The notes beneath the pieces are model-generated. The model saw nothing but the letters and a program-made list of their open reading frames with translations. It was not told the origin of the DNA and made no database searches. DNA of 64,000 nt from Caprella mutica (Eukaryota; Arthropoda; Malacostraca; Amphipoda; Caprellidae), in assembly GCA_947561585.1 (NCBI GenBank), contig CANNZV010000125.1, positions 1-64,000 on the forward strand, given 5' to 3'. Shown piece after piece: positions 22,921 through 35,570 of this stretch. A program made the position numbers and the translations under genes. The stretch's first letter is position 1, and each line of letters starts with the position of its first letter.

Positions 22921-23469
22921 TAACCCACTGTTTAAGATATAGGTATTACCATATTCTAGAAGATAAGCAACAGCATTGCATCTCTCGGCTTTCATAATTG
23001 CTCTGTGTTGTAGGCTTGTAGCAAGCAATCTTATGAATGGGAGGAGAAATTTTAAAATGAAATAACTTTCTTGTTAACTATCATATAATATTACTTTCAA
23101 GCTATAAAACACATATGTACACACTATATCAAACAGGATGGCAAAAAAGTTATAAACCTCAGAAAGGATCATCAAACGAATTATTAAGTGCATTCTTCAT
23201 TATGCTCTCCTGATCAAATTATTATTATCAGATTTCTACAATATATAGGTAACCATTGTATTTTAAAATTAGTAGCTGTAGTAAGGAGTAAGTTTAACGT
23301 CTGCTTGAACTACTGAGTGTCATATCGCTGACGAAAAAAAAAATCAAATTAAATAGAAAGTACTGAAAAAATCAGTTCGAAAAGGAAATGGCTCATAGAA
23401 CAAATTCGCTCATCACCAATCGGGGACATAACCTTCATGGATTCAGAAAAAGACTACTCGTGAATGCAG
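22921..23469. other. Unannotated AT-rich stretch
   Basis: No repeat ends, exon signals or protein-like frames that I can support. Confidence 0.35.
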
Positions 23470-24217
23470 ACACCAGATCTTTGCCATCTGTCGACCCCCA
23501 CTAAATTTAAATTAAATTAATTTTTTATATGTATTTTTGTCCATTGAATCCGAAAATCAAAACCGTTTTTGGTAGAAACTTATACTTTTTGAGATATGAG
23601 GGTTTGAACTTATTTATTTCCTATGTATTACTGAAGGATTGAGAACTTTGAAAACTCGAGTTTTCATTGAAATTACTCAAACATCATAAATTTTTTTTAC
23701 ATGAAAATGTAATGTAGTTTGTTGTATCCGCTAGTTGAAGCAAGTAAAGAAAACGGACCAAGTAAAGATAACGGACCAAGTAAAGTTAACGGAACAGAAA
23801 TGAAGCTAGTAAAGTTAACTGACCAGAAAATAAGCAAGTAAAATTAACGGATCAGAAAATAAGCTAGTAAAGATAACGGACCAGAAAATAAGCTAGTAAA
23901 GTTAACGGACCAGAAGCCATTTTTTTAGTTTTAAAAAATATTTGCTATAGTATTTTATAAAAAATACAATCTTATGAATGATACTATTAATGATTATACA
24001 TTAATTTTGCATATTTTATCAATTGAAAGAATTGATAAAAGAAAATGTTCCATTTTGAATAATGGAAAAAACTTCTGCTTAAATTCTTTAATGTGGTATC
24101 TATGATTCCAAAATTATGTTCTTATCTCAATATTGGTCAAATATTAATAATTTAACCAAGTAAAGTTAACGGACCAGAATTGAAGCTAGTAAACAAAACG
24201 GACCAGAATGTAAACTA

Positions 24218-25783
24218 AACTGCGTTTATCGCTTTATTGCAGATCACTATTTTGTGAATAATTTCAATAATATTGATCGCACAGTAGTGAAACTTTGGTC
24301 ACTGGAAGATTGCTTCTATGTTAGTATCTTGCTGAAATATTTTTTCAATCCATGAGAAAATTGGAAAGTTATGAACGTTTATGTATTTTGAAGTCATTTT
24401 AACTGTTCATCGCTTTATTGCAGCTCTGTGAAAAAGCCAAAAAATGGGCGATTAACTTCTACCGAGAGGGTAAAATTGTAGCAGGTCCTGCAGAAGGGAG
24501 GACTCTTCTATATTTAGCTTTATAACTTGGAAGGGATAAGAGAACAATAGTTTATTTTGTGGAAAATTCCGACACAAACCCAAGGAGAGATGAGGGTAAG
24601 AGAAAAAGAATTTCCCCTCGAAATATGTGAAAAATACGCAGGCAGGTCATAAGGCAGCTAAATGATACTAGTGCCTCCATTTTTGACAAGGCTGTCATTG
24701 GTCTTACGTCAAAACAGTCCTGATGTAATGTCTCAAATGAAACGGTCGGAAATGCTCAATGGGGCTTAAGACCAGAGAACAGGGCAATCAAGTCATGTGA
24801 GTGATGAGTCTCTCACTTAATGCCCAGAGATGTGGGGAAAGAAGTTGTAACCCTTCAAGCATGAGTTTGTTCGAAGTAATACAAGAAAATCATCTTTTGC
24901 CAACGAGATAATTGCAAACTATTAGGACAAGGGAACAAGTACTCAACAAAAGAGGCAATGTAGGATTGGATTGTTAGGTTTACACCCTCTGGTACTCGGA
25001 GAGGGTCAATTAACGTTTCAACAATGATGCCCGCTTAAAACATAAAGCCACAGCCTCCTTGTTGACGACGAAACCAGTGTGGATAAACAGCTCCAGTAGG
25101 ATTCAAACTTTAACCCATCCATCCAGACAATCAAGTGTGGCTCTTTCCTCATCTGTTAAAAGAACAAGTAGGAAGTTTGTTTTCATGTAATTCTGTGTAC
25201 ATCGAATGCCTTTTTCCTTTTGGGTCTTGTCCATAGGAGGCCTGGAAATGGGCTTAACGTTCCTCTTCGTCTCATTTAAGACACTGTTTGGACGAATAAC
25301 CAATGACAGCCTTGTCGAAAATTGAGGCACTAGTGTTATTTGGCTGCCTTATAACCTGCCTGGGTAGTTTTTGCATATTTCGAGGGAAAAAGCTTTTCCT
25401 CGTACCCTCATCTCTCCTTGGGTTGGTGTCGGGATTTTCCACAAAATAAACTATTGTTCTCTTATCCCTTCCAAGTTATAAAGCTAAATATAGAAGAGTT
25501 CTCCCTTCTGCAGGACCTGCTACAATTTTATCCTCTCGGTAGAAGTTAATCACCCATTTTTTGGCTTTTTCACAGAGCTGCAATAAAGCGATGGACAGTT
25601 AAAATGACTTCAAAATACATAAACGTTCATAACTTTCCAAATTTCACATGGATTCAAAAAATATTTCAGCAAGATACTAACATAGAAGCAATCTTCCAGT
25701 GACTAAAGTTTCACTACTGTGCGATCAATATTATTGAAATTATTCACAAAATAGTGATCTGCAATAAAGCGATAAACGCAGTT
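24218..25783. mobile_element. Tc1/mariner-type element with about 540-bp inverted arms, TA flanks
   Basis: The left arm (24218 to about 24755) and right arm (about 25245 to 25783) are inverted near-copies beginning AACTGCGTTTATCGC. TA borders both ends (24216-24217 and 25784-25785), as expected for Tc1/mariner. The 490-bp centre carries a minus-strand transposase remnant. The unoccupied site can be read in copy 1 of the host repeat near 2780. Arms this long are unusual, although long TIRs are known in Tc3-type elements. Confidence 0.8.
25103..25330 (-). pseudogene. Tc1-like transposase fragment
   Basis: The frame contains LLTDEERATLDCLDGW, which resembles the 'TDE.RATLDGPDGW' stretch around the first catalytic Asp of a Tc1-like transposase group. 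It stops soon after; the next part, recognisable as HTGFVVNKEAVAL, continues toward lower coordinates after an in-frame stop. The upstream part runs into the inverted arm. Too short and broken to be active. Confidence 0.55.
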
Positions 25784-26185
25784 TAGTAAAGTTAACGGAT
25801 CCTGGTCCGCCATCATTACTTGCTCCAATATTATTGTACTGCACACTTCATGATTGATTAATGATATGATCTGGCAGGGGGGCTCGGGGTGCGGCACGCC
25901 CCCCGATATACATATATCGAATATTTCCAGTTTCCATGATATTTTCCATTTATTACTTCAATACTGATATATGTGTAATGGGGGGCGTGCCCGAGTTTTT
26001 TCAAAGTTCTCAATCCTTCAGTAATGCATCTAGGGAATAAATAACTTCAAACCCTCATATCTCAAAAGTATTAGTTTCTACAAAAAATGGTTATGATTTT
26101 CGGATTCTATGGACAAAAATACACAAAAGAAAAAAATAATTTAAATTAAATTTGGTGGGGGTCGGCAAATGGGAAAGATCCGAGT

Positions 26186-28676
26186 CACCTACCAAAGAAT
26201 GCGAAGAAAAGTAACAATGAGGAGGTGATAGTACCTGATCGAATACATAACTCTAAAATGTAAGATCCCGTAGTTGCAGAGCATAACATTAGCTCAGTCC
26301 TCTTACACTTTAATTCGCTTTCAAAAATGCTAGACATACTATAAACAAAAACAATATCTGTAAAGAAAATTCCAACAGTTCTGAGCCTAAGGGACGCCAC
26401 GCCGAGGACGTCGTCTAGAGTGTATATTAAATTCGACACAACCCCTCTCTTTTATTCACTACAGGCAGCTTAATTAATTTATCTTTTTTTTAAACTAGGA
26501 ATGAAGATTTGTAGATGGTACTTCATACAAATTACAATCTATCAAATTGTGACTTGGGAGTTGGACGAAAGAAATGTATTAAAACATAAAATTAACAATG
26601 AAAACATACCGAAGTTTCTACTGGACATTATTTATATACAGCTCCGGTCCTTGAATATTCAAATTAAATAATTATGTGTACACAAGTGGTCTAAGAGATT
26701 GGGATATAAAGGATTGGGTTCGTTACCTAAGTTAGTTCTAATTGTTGGTAGTTTGCGATTAGTCACTTTTATAAACACAATTGGATAAAAGAACAATAAT
26801 TACCCACGACAAAAAGGTTAAGTAACTCACTTTTACCACAAACTCTGATAACAAACATTTAATATATTAATACTGTACACTCAATGGTATCATTTTATGC
26901 TCTTTTTTTAATAAGAAGGTAAATTTATAGTATTTAGCTACACATAATTTGATTATGTGCACCTAAATAGAGTGAACTTAATTGTGAAATCATGCTCATA
27001 ATATCAAATATAAGCAATGGGCTATAAAATTTAGAAGAGAATTAGTATCTAACTACCTAGCTAATTCAGTACATTTTCTCATTCGTTAATAAAGGAGGTC
27101 ATTTCTGTGATTGCTAATATTGCTGATGCAAATAATTCAATCAAAACACATGATGCGTCAGCGAAATATTATTCAGTTCAAACTAGAAACAGAAAATACT
27201 TATATTGTAGTGAATTGATCAAAATTCCAAATAGTCAAAGTAATTACACAATCACGGACGATAAAATTCACATTAATAACAGATATAGGCTAATTATGAA
27301 CTGATTTTTTTTCAATATTGGAATCACTCGTCCTTTGCAGTCACAACATTTTTAACATGTTTTTTATGTCCAATAGGTGAAGTTCAATATTTCAACATCA
27401 CAGAAAATTTAGAAGTTTTGGTATAATAAAATCTTACAAATTTTCCTATCTATCTAAAACTCAAGAAATCGTGAGCCTTACTTTCTGCAGAAAATATACA
27501 CAGACATGACAGAAAAGAACACACAGCCATAGAGACCGATTATTTAAATAAACATATTAATGATATTATGCATCGAACAAAATTAAAACTAAATTGTCGA
27601 AAATAACTAATAATTGGTTGACATTCCATTGCCGTTTTTAACTCTAGGATCACCTTCTACTTTCTAGGCAAGGCATTTATCAGTTGATAAATATCATCTT
27701 GAGGAATTTAGTAGTATAGTTATTAAATTTGTGAGTATTTATTTATTATTTTGTTCAATAAATTGAATAATTATAAGAATTTACAATTTATTGAAACTAA
27801 TAGTCTCCATGGCAATGTTATAAACCAAAATTAAAATAACTGTAGTTTCGTGAAAATAATAACCAATGATAATTTGAACAGGAGTCTGAATAACATGTAA
27901 TGTAATGCCTAGGTATAAGGTAGGTAACTATCTATATTAATAATCACTATCTACGCACTTATTAGAAGTAATGATAATTGTACCTTCTAATTCACCTACC
28001 ATGACAGAGCTGATGAAAGCCTATAATTAGAGAGAGCACAGAACACAGCACTGCAGGTCATCACGCACAATTGACACAAATAAAGGTAGGTACTCTCAAT
28101 CAGAAACATCTCAACTACACGCATACCACAGACAACACTACACACACATTAACCTATAGTAAGGTCGAAAAACCTAGGATAATAGGACGAAAAAATTATG
28201 TCATTTTTCTACCTGCCAGGGTCCACTGCTTCGAATTAATAGGAAAGCAACTAAAATCGATAATAGAATTTCAAACAAAAGTTAGGTATGTAGTTCTTGT
28301 GCAGTAAAAATTGAAAATTCGACCAACACATACCTAATCTTCCAAAATTTTGCGAAGGTAACCATTTTATTGATTTCCAAATTTTAAATAAATTTTCATC
28401 ATAAAGATATACCTAAATTTATAAAGGTTACTTACTAATTTTCATAAAAAAAGTAATAAATCATATGAAGCTAAAAAAGGTAACATTCCACACACGTAAA
28501 TAAGAAAAGAATAATTTCTGATATTTATATTCTAACATTTGGAAATAAGTGAAACAACAGCAATTTAATAACAATTTAATTGGAAATTGATGTGGCAATT
28601 AATAGTTACCTGTATCTTTTACCTTGTTCTAATTATAAAAACATCCAACATTCATACCAGATAACATCAAAAATTT
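26186..28676. other. Intergenic region downstream of the 28677-34276 gene
   Basis: Mostly AT-rich. The segment 26175-26240 reversed resembles the start of the 'TTGGTAAGTGACT' repeat family (CTATCACCTCCTCATT then TTGGTAGGTGACT). A candidate poly(A) signal for the minus-strand gene (TTTATT on plus) is at 28365-28370. Short frames at 27107 and 28071 have no support as genes. Confidence 0.35.
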
Positions 28677-31600
28677 CTAGCTAGTTTTGTTGTTGTACAT
28701 GAATAATTTTCCCTTAACACTAATTATGACCATAGCAGGAACATCCTCATCTCTCCTAGAGGTAATGTCATCCACAGCTTGCTGGGCCAACTCCTCTGTC
28801 AAAACATCTTCAGCAGAAATAACTTTCTCTTTTTGTACTTTAGGTCTCCGTTTGATAGGAACTTTACGAGGTAGGTTGGACTTGTTCACTATTCTATTTC
28901 TCATGGCATGTAGGTGCCTGTTGTCTGCATCAACAAATGACACTTTAACCCCACTTGGCAGACTAAGTTGTGGCTTTTCTATGTCATAACCATACTTAAT
29001 AAGCTCTTCATAGGCTGCTTCATCATTAGGCAATTCAATTAGTTGATTTAGTTCCTGTACGACATGACTAGAGCTTCCACTTTCTATTTTCTCCTGCATG
29101 TCCTTTACATTATTTTGTGAACTATAATCAAGTTCTTTCAAATGTTCCGAATCTCTGCCTTCGACACCAGACAAATTTGAAGAATTTTCAGTTTCTATTT
29201 TCTTTGCAGAGATACTCTTTTCTAAAATGCAAGAATTTCTTATGGCATGAAGTTTAATCAATTCAGAACTATTAGTTTTAGGACTAATTATACTTTTGTT
29301 ACAATTCTTCTTCAATGAAGATACAACTTTCTCACTGGCTACTGAACTGATGATACTAATTCTAGGATTTATCTTATTTTTAATAGGTAAACTAACATAA
29401 ACATTTCTTTTCGACTTGCATGAAATCTTTTTACTAGCACTGATATTTAATATAGAACGTTTAACATGGTTTTTATTCAGATTATTTAGAGATTTAGCAA
29501 GACTATTGGATATATTGGAAGACGTAGTTGCTAAATTACTGAAAAATACTTTCTTTGAGTAATTTTCATCCCCCTTATTACAACTCGAATTTTTTTGACA
29601 ATTGTTTACTTTGTTATTTTGACTAAATTTTGATTCTTTTTGAGAGAATTCTTTCGCTTCTTTTTGGAATCCATCAGATAGTTTTCCAGAGTTAGAGCTT
29701 TTGAGGCTTGAGGTTTTCCCCTTTTTCAAGAAGAAACCACCAGAAAAAACTCCACCGAAATCCTCAGTTAACAAATTATTAAAATCAATGGTACAGGAAT
29801 CTTTGTTTGTCGGTGGCAGTGATAAGGAATCCTCATTATGCTCAGGTATAGAGAGTGCGAATAGAGGTTTAGAATCATTAATTAACGGTGGTTCGTTAGC
29901 AATTGCAAAGTGACTAGAATCGTTGCAACTTAATCTTGAATGGCATGTAGAATTATTTGAACTCAGTTTCGAGTCGAACAAATTTACTGAATTGATATCA
30001 ACACATTCATTCGACAATAATCTTGTACTAGTGAATAAATCATCATGTACCGCAGTTTGAGTAGAACTAGGTAGCTGCGTAGAAATATCATTTAAATGAC
30101 ATGTGTTTTGATTCACTGGGGAGGTGGTTTGAGCAGGTCTATGAAAACTTACATTGCACTTGTCAGCTGAATAAGATTCCGAATAACAATTTATTGAATT
30201 AGATGACCTTCCTTCATGATTCAAAGCATTATCTACATCCATATAACATGGTTCGTGAATAGATTCATTATTAAAAAGAGTTTGACTTTTATTACTTTTT
30301 AAAGATTCAAATTCATTCATATCAACTGATTTTTCCTGACCCACACAAATTGGCGTCAGATAACCCAAATCTTCCTCAGGGCTGCCCATTGAAGCAGTTG
30401 TTCTGGAAAAATGTATAGAATTGGGTTGGTTGTGTGGGCCAGCCTTGCAAAAAACCGGCTGAGCATTAAAGTTTTGGACGGGTGGATTAGTAACAATCAA
30501 TGGAATAGGGAGTGACTGAGAATCAGTTTGAGGCTGAATCTGCACTGCATCGCGTGCAGAAGATATGTACGGAGGTACATTAGGAGGCGGTAAAATGCAA
30601 GGAGCATACGATATTAATTGATTATGATCTGCTACAGTTATCATATTATTGGTATGTACTGGTTTAACAGACGTATTGTTATGTACAGGAAGAATGCTGA
30701 GCTGCACATTAGAGGACGGCATGAATATCTTGTTTGAATTTGTAGATTGCTTCAGGAACTGACTATTGACGGAAGATAGAACTCCCGAGTGTGATGGCAC
30801 AATGGAAGAAGGATCACTTAGGGAAGAATCTGAAACTGGCTTAGAAGGAATCAGATAGGAGACGTTAGTCGAATTTTCTTTTGAATTAAGTGAGAAGTTA
30901 CTCTCTGGATCTATTTTATTGGTAGCATTTCCATATCTAGAATCCACTAAATGGGAAGCATGGAGAGAATGTTGTAGTGGTGCCACAGTTGCAATTGCAG
31001 GGCGGGAAGATGAAACTCGTGGGTACACTCTTTTGATATTCTTTGAATGAGATTTTTGTTGGTTGCCATATTTAACTCCACGATTGTAAGGTGTTACACG
31101 ATCAATGAGAATCTTACCAGCATCATTAGTTATTTTGGATTTCTCAAGATTATTTCTACCTAATTGTTCCTCTGCCATGGATATGACGTTCTTCACTTCA
31201 CCACTTTCAACGATGTCACGAACACTACTAACTTTAACTTCTTTTGTACTATAATTACTGCCTTCAAGGACAATATTTTGCGTATCACACTTTTTCAGTG
31301 GCTGCTGTTCATCTTGTTGCTTTGTATTATTTGGCAAGACACCAGTGACAACCACCTCTATCTCCAACTGATCCAACAATATACTCGGATATGCCCATGG
31401 ATCCATATACACATCACCTGTTGAGAGGAAAGTATGGTTTAAGAATATTTCTACTGTAGCTACTATCAAATGACTTGATAAAACTTACTGGAGTAGAAAT
31501 GTTTTGAAAATAGTAATACAATGAAATCTGGATAAAAGCACTGACCTTTCAAAAATAGCTTCCTCTGTTGAGATTGATTTGGCTAGTTATTTCAAGGATG

Positions 31601-34276
31601 AATTGAAACTGAGCTCAATTCACTTATTTTAATGGTTTGTCGGACTAATTACAGATAAGAACATGAAACAATTATACACAAATGGAGACAGAATTCATAG
31701 AGAACATGCTACACTACCTAGGTATACACAATAGCAGATATATCTTCAAGATGAAACATGGGCAATATAGCAGATAACTTTTAGTCTTGAACAAAAGTAA
31801 ACAATAACCATGAGAACTATCCACTTTTTGTAAAGCTGACAAAATAAAATAACCATGTATTGACACTTGTGAGCTCGGAGAACACTTAACCATATTTTCG
31901 AACTTGTGTATCTGAAACTGTACTACGTTGAAATGTAAAAATTATTAACATTCCTTCTTTCAAACAGTATTTTTGAATCAGACTGCATTAATTAATGAAA
32001 TGTACCTGATATAAATTTAACCTTTGCATACTGGAGACCATCACATGAAACTAAGGTAACTAAATTAACATTGCACCATAGCTAAAGGTCTATGTAAGGC
32101 ACTATTACAACATGCGATATAATTGGCAAACATTTTGATGTTTTGGGTTAATATTGCTCTGAATTATGGAAAGCTGGCTTAAAATTTTGATTGGAGTGAA
32201 GAACATCACGAAATCTATTGGAGTTATTAATTTAGTGTCAAATAAAATGATTTAACGTGATTACTAAATATAAGAATGTTATCATTCTTTGACTAAGAAA
32301 AGTGTTCAGTAATAATTACTCGGACTTCACCACATTTTCTGCACAAGGGACAAGTAAAAAAAAATGAACATTTAGATCAACTAAAGTACATGTAAACATT
32401 TGCCACTACGTTAACAGGTATAAACTAGGTGTGGTAGAAGATCAGAAATTGGATTGGCTCATCATACAATAGCAAACAGTTATAAGCTAATTTAAAATCA
32501 AAAAGGTTTCAATGTTCCATAAACATAGGTATGTCCATATTCACAGATCTTACGGAAATAAACATATTCTGTACATAGTTATACACATTATAATGGTATT
32601 AATACAATTCCCGAAGTAACAGTAAATAATAATGCCCATTATAGAAGTTAACAACTAACTTGAGAATTGTCTAAGAGGATGGGAGAACTTTGGCTTCTTC
32701 GATCTACTTCGAGGACCACTGAAAATAAAGAAAGAATAATTAGTGAAAAGAAAAATACTATGATCATATTATTTCAACAAATGAATGATTTAGTTGTTCA
32801 TTAGTTGCATACACACCTGACTTTGTGTTTATTATCAGAGGTAACAACTGGTGAGGGGAGGGGTGGTAGCAAGGCAGCCAGAGACGGTCTGACTGCCTTT
32901 GATGTAACAGAGGGAGAGTTGACAGGATGCACTTCTTCCTTAACTTGATTGAGGGGAGAATCATTTTTCTTGGATGAGGCAGACATATTTCTTGTAATTT
33001 TTAGTGGAGCATCAAGAACAGAAGTAAATTTAGTGGTGCGTTTGGGATCTTGTGAATTTTTCTTTGTTAATAAATCTTTAGATTTATTATATTTACGTTT
33101 GACTGGTCGACCAGGACTGGAGCCGTGTTTCCTTCTGTTAGATACTATATTTTCTTCAGATAGAGGTAATTCAGTCAAATTGGCTTCATGAACACAAATC
33201 AATTCTGCAAGTTGTAGTTTGGGATGGAAAGGTAACTTTAATGTATTTTTTGATGTATCTCTCTTGTTAGCGGTTAGTGAAGGGTCATTGTTTGGCGAAA
33301 CAGCTATTGATGAAGAGCAAGTGACATGAGTTTTCAAAATGTACTGCTTAGTTAGCGATATTGATGGCATGGCATTTGTAGTTTTAGTTGTGGCAACACC
33401 TGATTTATCACCTGGTATGGAGACTGCAATTGCACTTGGCATGTCTTCATTGTAACCACTATCTTCACTGACTACAGAACTTGCAGGAGATGCAACAACC
33501 TGCTTATTATCAAGGATATCAGTCTTCCTCAACTTTTCTGACTTTACGCTATCCAATGAACTAACAGTTGCACGGTTATCTAATGATGATCTTTGAGATG
33601 TGAAAGCTGAACTATGACTAGGTATTATTTTATCAGAGGGGTAGCTGCTTCCAGTTAGAGACTCAAGGAATTGATCAACATCTGAAGGGGATGCATTATC
33701 TATACCCTCCTTAGGAATGAGTCTCTCCCATTGTGTCAATTGTGGGCTTGGCTTTTGGGGAGATGGTTGGCATATGTATCCAGATGAGATGTAGCTGGAG
33801 GACAACAATGGAGGGTTATTTATAGTTTGAGAGTGTTGATTATCACTGTGCTTTACTGATGTTCTTCTATCAGTTATATTCGAAATCAATGCAACTTCTT
33901 GATCAGTTGAAGATATTTGTGATGGAGGTCTACTGAAATTTTCAGAAGGAGTGCTTCTTCCTGAGTAACTTCTCCAACCACTAATAGATGGGCTCTTAGA
34001 ATTATCTGAAATAAATAGTCATCTTAATATGTTTCTCAATATAGATGTTCAAATAGCTAATTATGATGATATTAAAATTCTTCAGTAAAGTCTAACAGAT
34101 AATTATGGGACTCTCTTACCCGACTTCACAGTACAGACTTCTGGTGTTGTGTCCAACCAGCCATCACACGCACTGTGATTACACAATAAGATAGTCTCTG
34201 AGGATGAAACTCGATATGGCACAACAATTCCACGTCTGCAATATTTACACAGCTCACCAGCAATTTCTGATATCAT
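28677..34276 (-). CDS. Unidentified large low-complexity protein with an N-terminal four-Cys motif, 4 coding exons
   Basis: Minus-strand exons 34279-34120, 34005-32817, 32718-32660 and 31417-28677 join in frame with GT-AG borders (phases 1, 2, 1). They give about 1381 residues if the ATG at 34276 is the start; an acceptor lies three bases upstream, so the true start could be in an earlier exon. Near the N-terminus C10-x2-C13 and C32-x4-C37, spaced by PYRVSSSETILL, look like a small zinc site. The arrangement is reminiscent of the N-terminal Cys motif of the SUMO protease USPL1, but no protease domain is seen, so this is weak. Exon 2 has an AT-hook-like SPGRPVKRK. The long last exon is Ser/Asn/Lys-rich and ends with a charged, more ordered tail (PSGVKVSFVDADNRHLHAMR, then KVPIKRRPK). 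Function unknown; probably nuclear. Confidence 0.8.
31418..32659 (-). other. Intron 3 of the 28677-34276 gene
   Basis: The donor GT is at 32659-32658 and the acceptor AG at 31419-31418 on the minus strand, with phase 1 on both sides. The interior is plain AT-rich DNA; I saw no inserted element with clear ends. Confidence 0.65.
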
Positions 34277-34279
34277 TCC

Positions 34280-35387
34280 CTGTAAAATGAAAAATGACTA
34301 ACATTAGTTAGGGTCTAGAGGTCCAACTTTATAGACTTTAACTATTCTGCATCAGTCTATTTATAGTAAGATAGTGCTATCTAGCTTATCAGATATATAT
34401 TTGCTTTTCTTATTGTAATTTTAACTATTTTAAAGAAAGTAATCAAAATGGTGAAAAAATATCAGTACCTATTACCAAACTATATGAGCTAATTTATGCT
34501 GAAGAGTAGTTTAAGACTTAATTTTCTTCTATGCTGCAATGCAGCATCTGTGATCTTTGGTAGAATTTGGCTACATTTTTAATTTGGAAACAGATGAAAA
34601 GAAAATTGACCTGTATAGTTGAAGAAACTGTATTATATTTTACTGGTAATGTCAATTAGTAGAAGTGGCCATAAGTTTATGCATTAGAAAATGGCATTTA
34701 CAATGCAAGCTTCTAGTATGAACTGAGAATTACAGACTGTTCTGTAGAATGAAAAATAGTTTGGATATTATCTAAAATCATTTTCAAATAAATTCCTATA
34801 TTTATATATATATATTGAATTACTGGAGATTACTTGGAATTACATTAATTCTTCAAAGAAAATAGTGTCTCTGAGAAAACTAGTAGTACCTGTAATTTAC
34901 AGATGGTTAAGGCCATGTATAAATGAAGGTTTTGCAAATTCAGATAAAATAGTCTTATATTTTTACATGTAAACATGGAAATATTTGGGAAGTAGTCTCC
35001 AACACCATGCAGATATATTTTACCTCAAAAAGCCTCTCCAAAGACCAGGTAATAAAGGATGTCCTTATTAATTAACATATTGGAGAGTTTGTGATTGGAA
35101 ATTTGAGTTTTTATCACATTGACTATGCTTCCAAAATTACAATTTAACGTTATTGCTTCAGTATCTCATGTCATACGTTAACAAGATGAGCTGAGTATCT
35201 CTATGTGTATTGTGACCAATTGATATTGTCTGTATGATAAAAACTGTACATAATGTTGCAATTTAGATCTCCTCGTCTAGTAAGGTTGTCAGGTGTGTGT
35301 GCCGCTCCTCATATGATTGTGACTACTTGTGAATTCGTACTGTTATAGCTCGACTGTGACTGTTTCGTTGTAAAAACAAGATTACAA
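34280..35387. other. 5' flank of the 28677-34276 gene
   Basis: AT-rich region expected to hold an upstream non-coding or coding exon of the minus-strand gene. I could not pick out a convincing exon or promoter element. Confidence 0.35.
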
Positions 35388-35570
35388 ATGACTAATAGAG
35401 CTAAAGCCAATAATATTGATGAGATGTCGTCTGAGGAAAGTAAAACTATAATGTTCATACTGAACAATAAATTTGATAAGCTTTTGGAAAAACTTGATGA
35501 GCGAGACAGGAGGATTGAAAAACTAGAGTATAAGATACAAAAGCTGGAGTGTGAGTGTCGTCTCTTATGA
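35388..35570 (+). CDS. 60-residue coiled-coil peptide, possibly a retroelement ORF1 start
   Basis: The frame runs from ATG (MTNRAKANNIDEMSSEESKT) to a TGA and is highly charged. Residues about 25-58 show heptad-like spacing of Leu/Ile (LEKLDERDRRIEKLEYKIQK). The same kind of short coiled-coil start is seen in ORF1/gag of some insect retroelements. No continuation is found: family C repeat sequence follows from about 35650. It could be a truncated retroelement 5' end or a chance frame. Confidence 0.35.
   Translation: MTNRAKANNIDEMSSEESKTIMFILNNKFDKLLEKLDERDRRIEKLEYKIQKLECECRLL

Larger units (their letters stand above)
23734..25834. mobile_element. 'GGAGCAAG' repeat element, copy 2, split by a Tc1-like element
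   Basis: It has the same marginal sub-repeats (AACGGACCAGAA) and ends as 1306-2834; the right end reads CTTGCTCCAATATTATTG. Its sequence is colinear with copy 1 to about 24215, then interrupted by 24218-25783, and resumes AGTAAAGTTAACGG. It lacks the 1667-2545 insertion and so shows that empty site. Confidence 0.7.
23470..26185. repeat. Outer inverted repeat enclosing nested elements
   Basis: About 23470-23670 and 25990-26185 are inverted copies: both carry GTCGACCCCCAC or GTGGGGGTCGGC, TTTTTGTCCAT, GAGATATGAGGGTTTGAA and CTGAAGGATTGAGAACTTTG. The copy at 23734-25834 lies between them. Near 25895-25990 a second, GC-rich inverted pair, GGCACGCCCCCC and GGGGGGCGTGCC, stands out. The arms may be the ends of an older element, but no target duplication was found. 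Confidence 0.6.

Noticed and set aside
25860..25995. GC-rich GGGGGG/CCCCCC region as a possible rRNA or tRNA fragment
   Set aside because: It is an inverted pair of short motifs without tRNA or rRNA features.
8692..34276. Whether the two large minus-strand genes are one gene
   Set aside because: The upstream gene has a clear stop at 28677 and the downstream one its own ATG at 14064 preceded by a splice acceptor; about 14 kb of transposon-rich DNA separates them.
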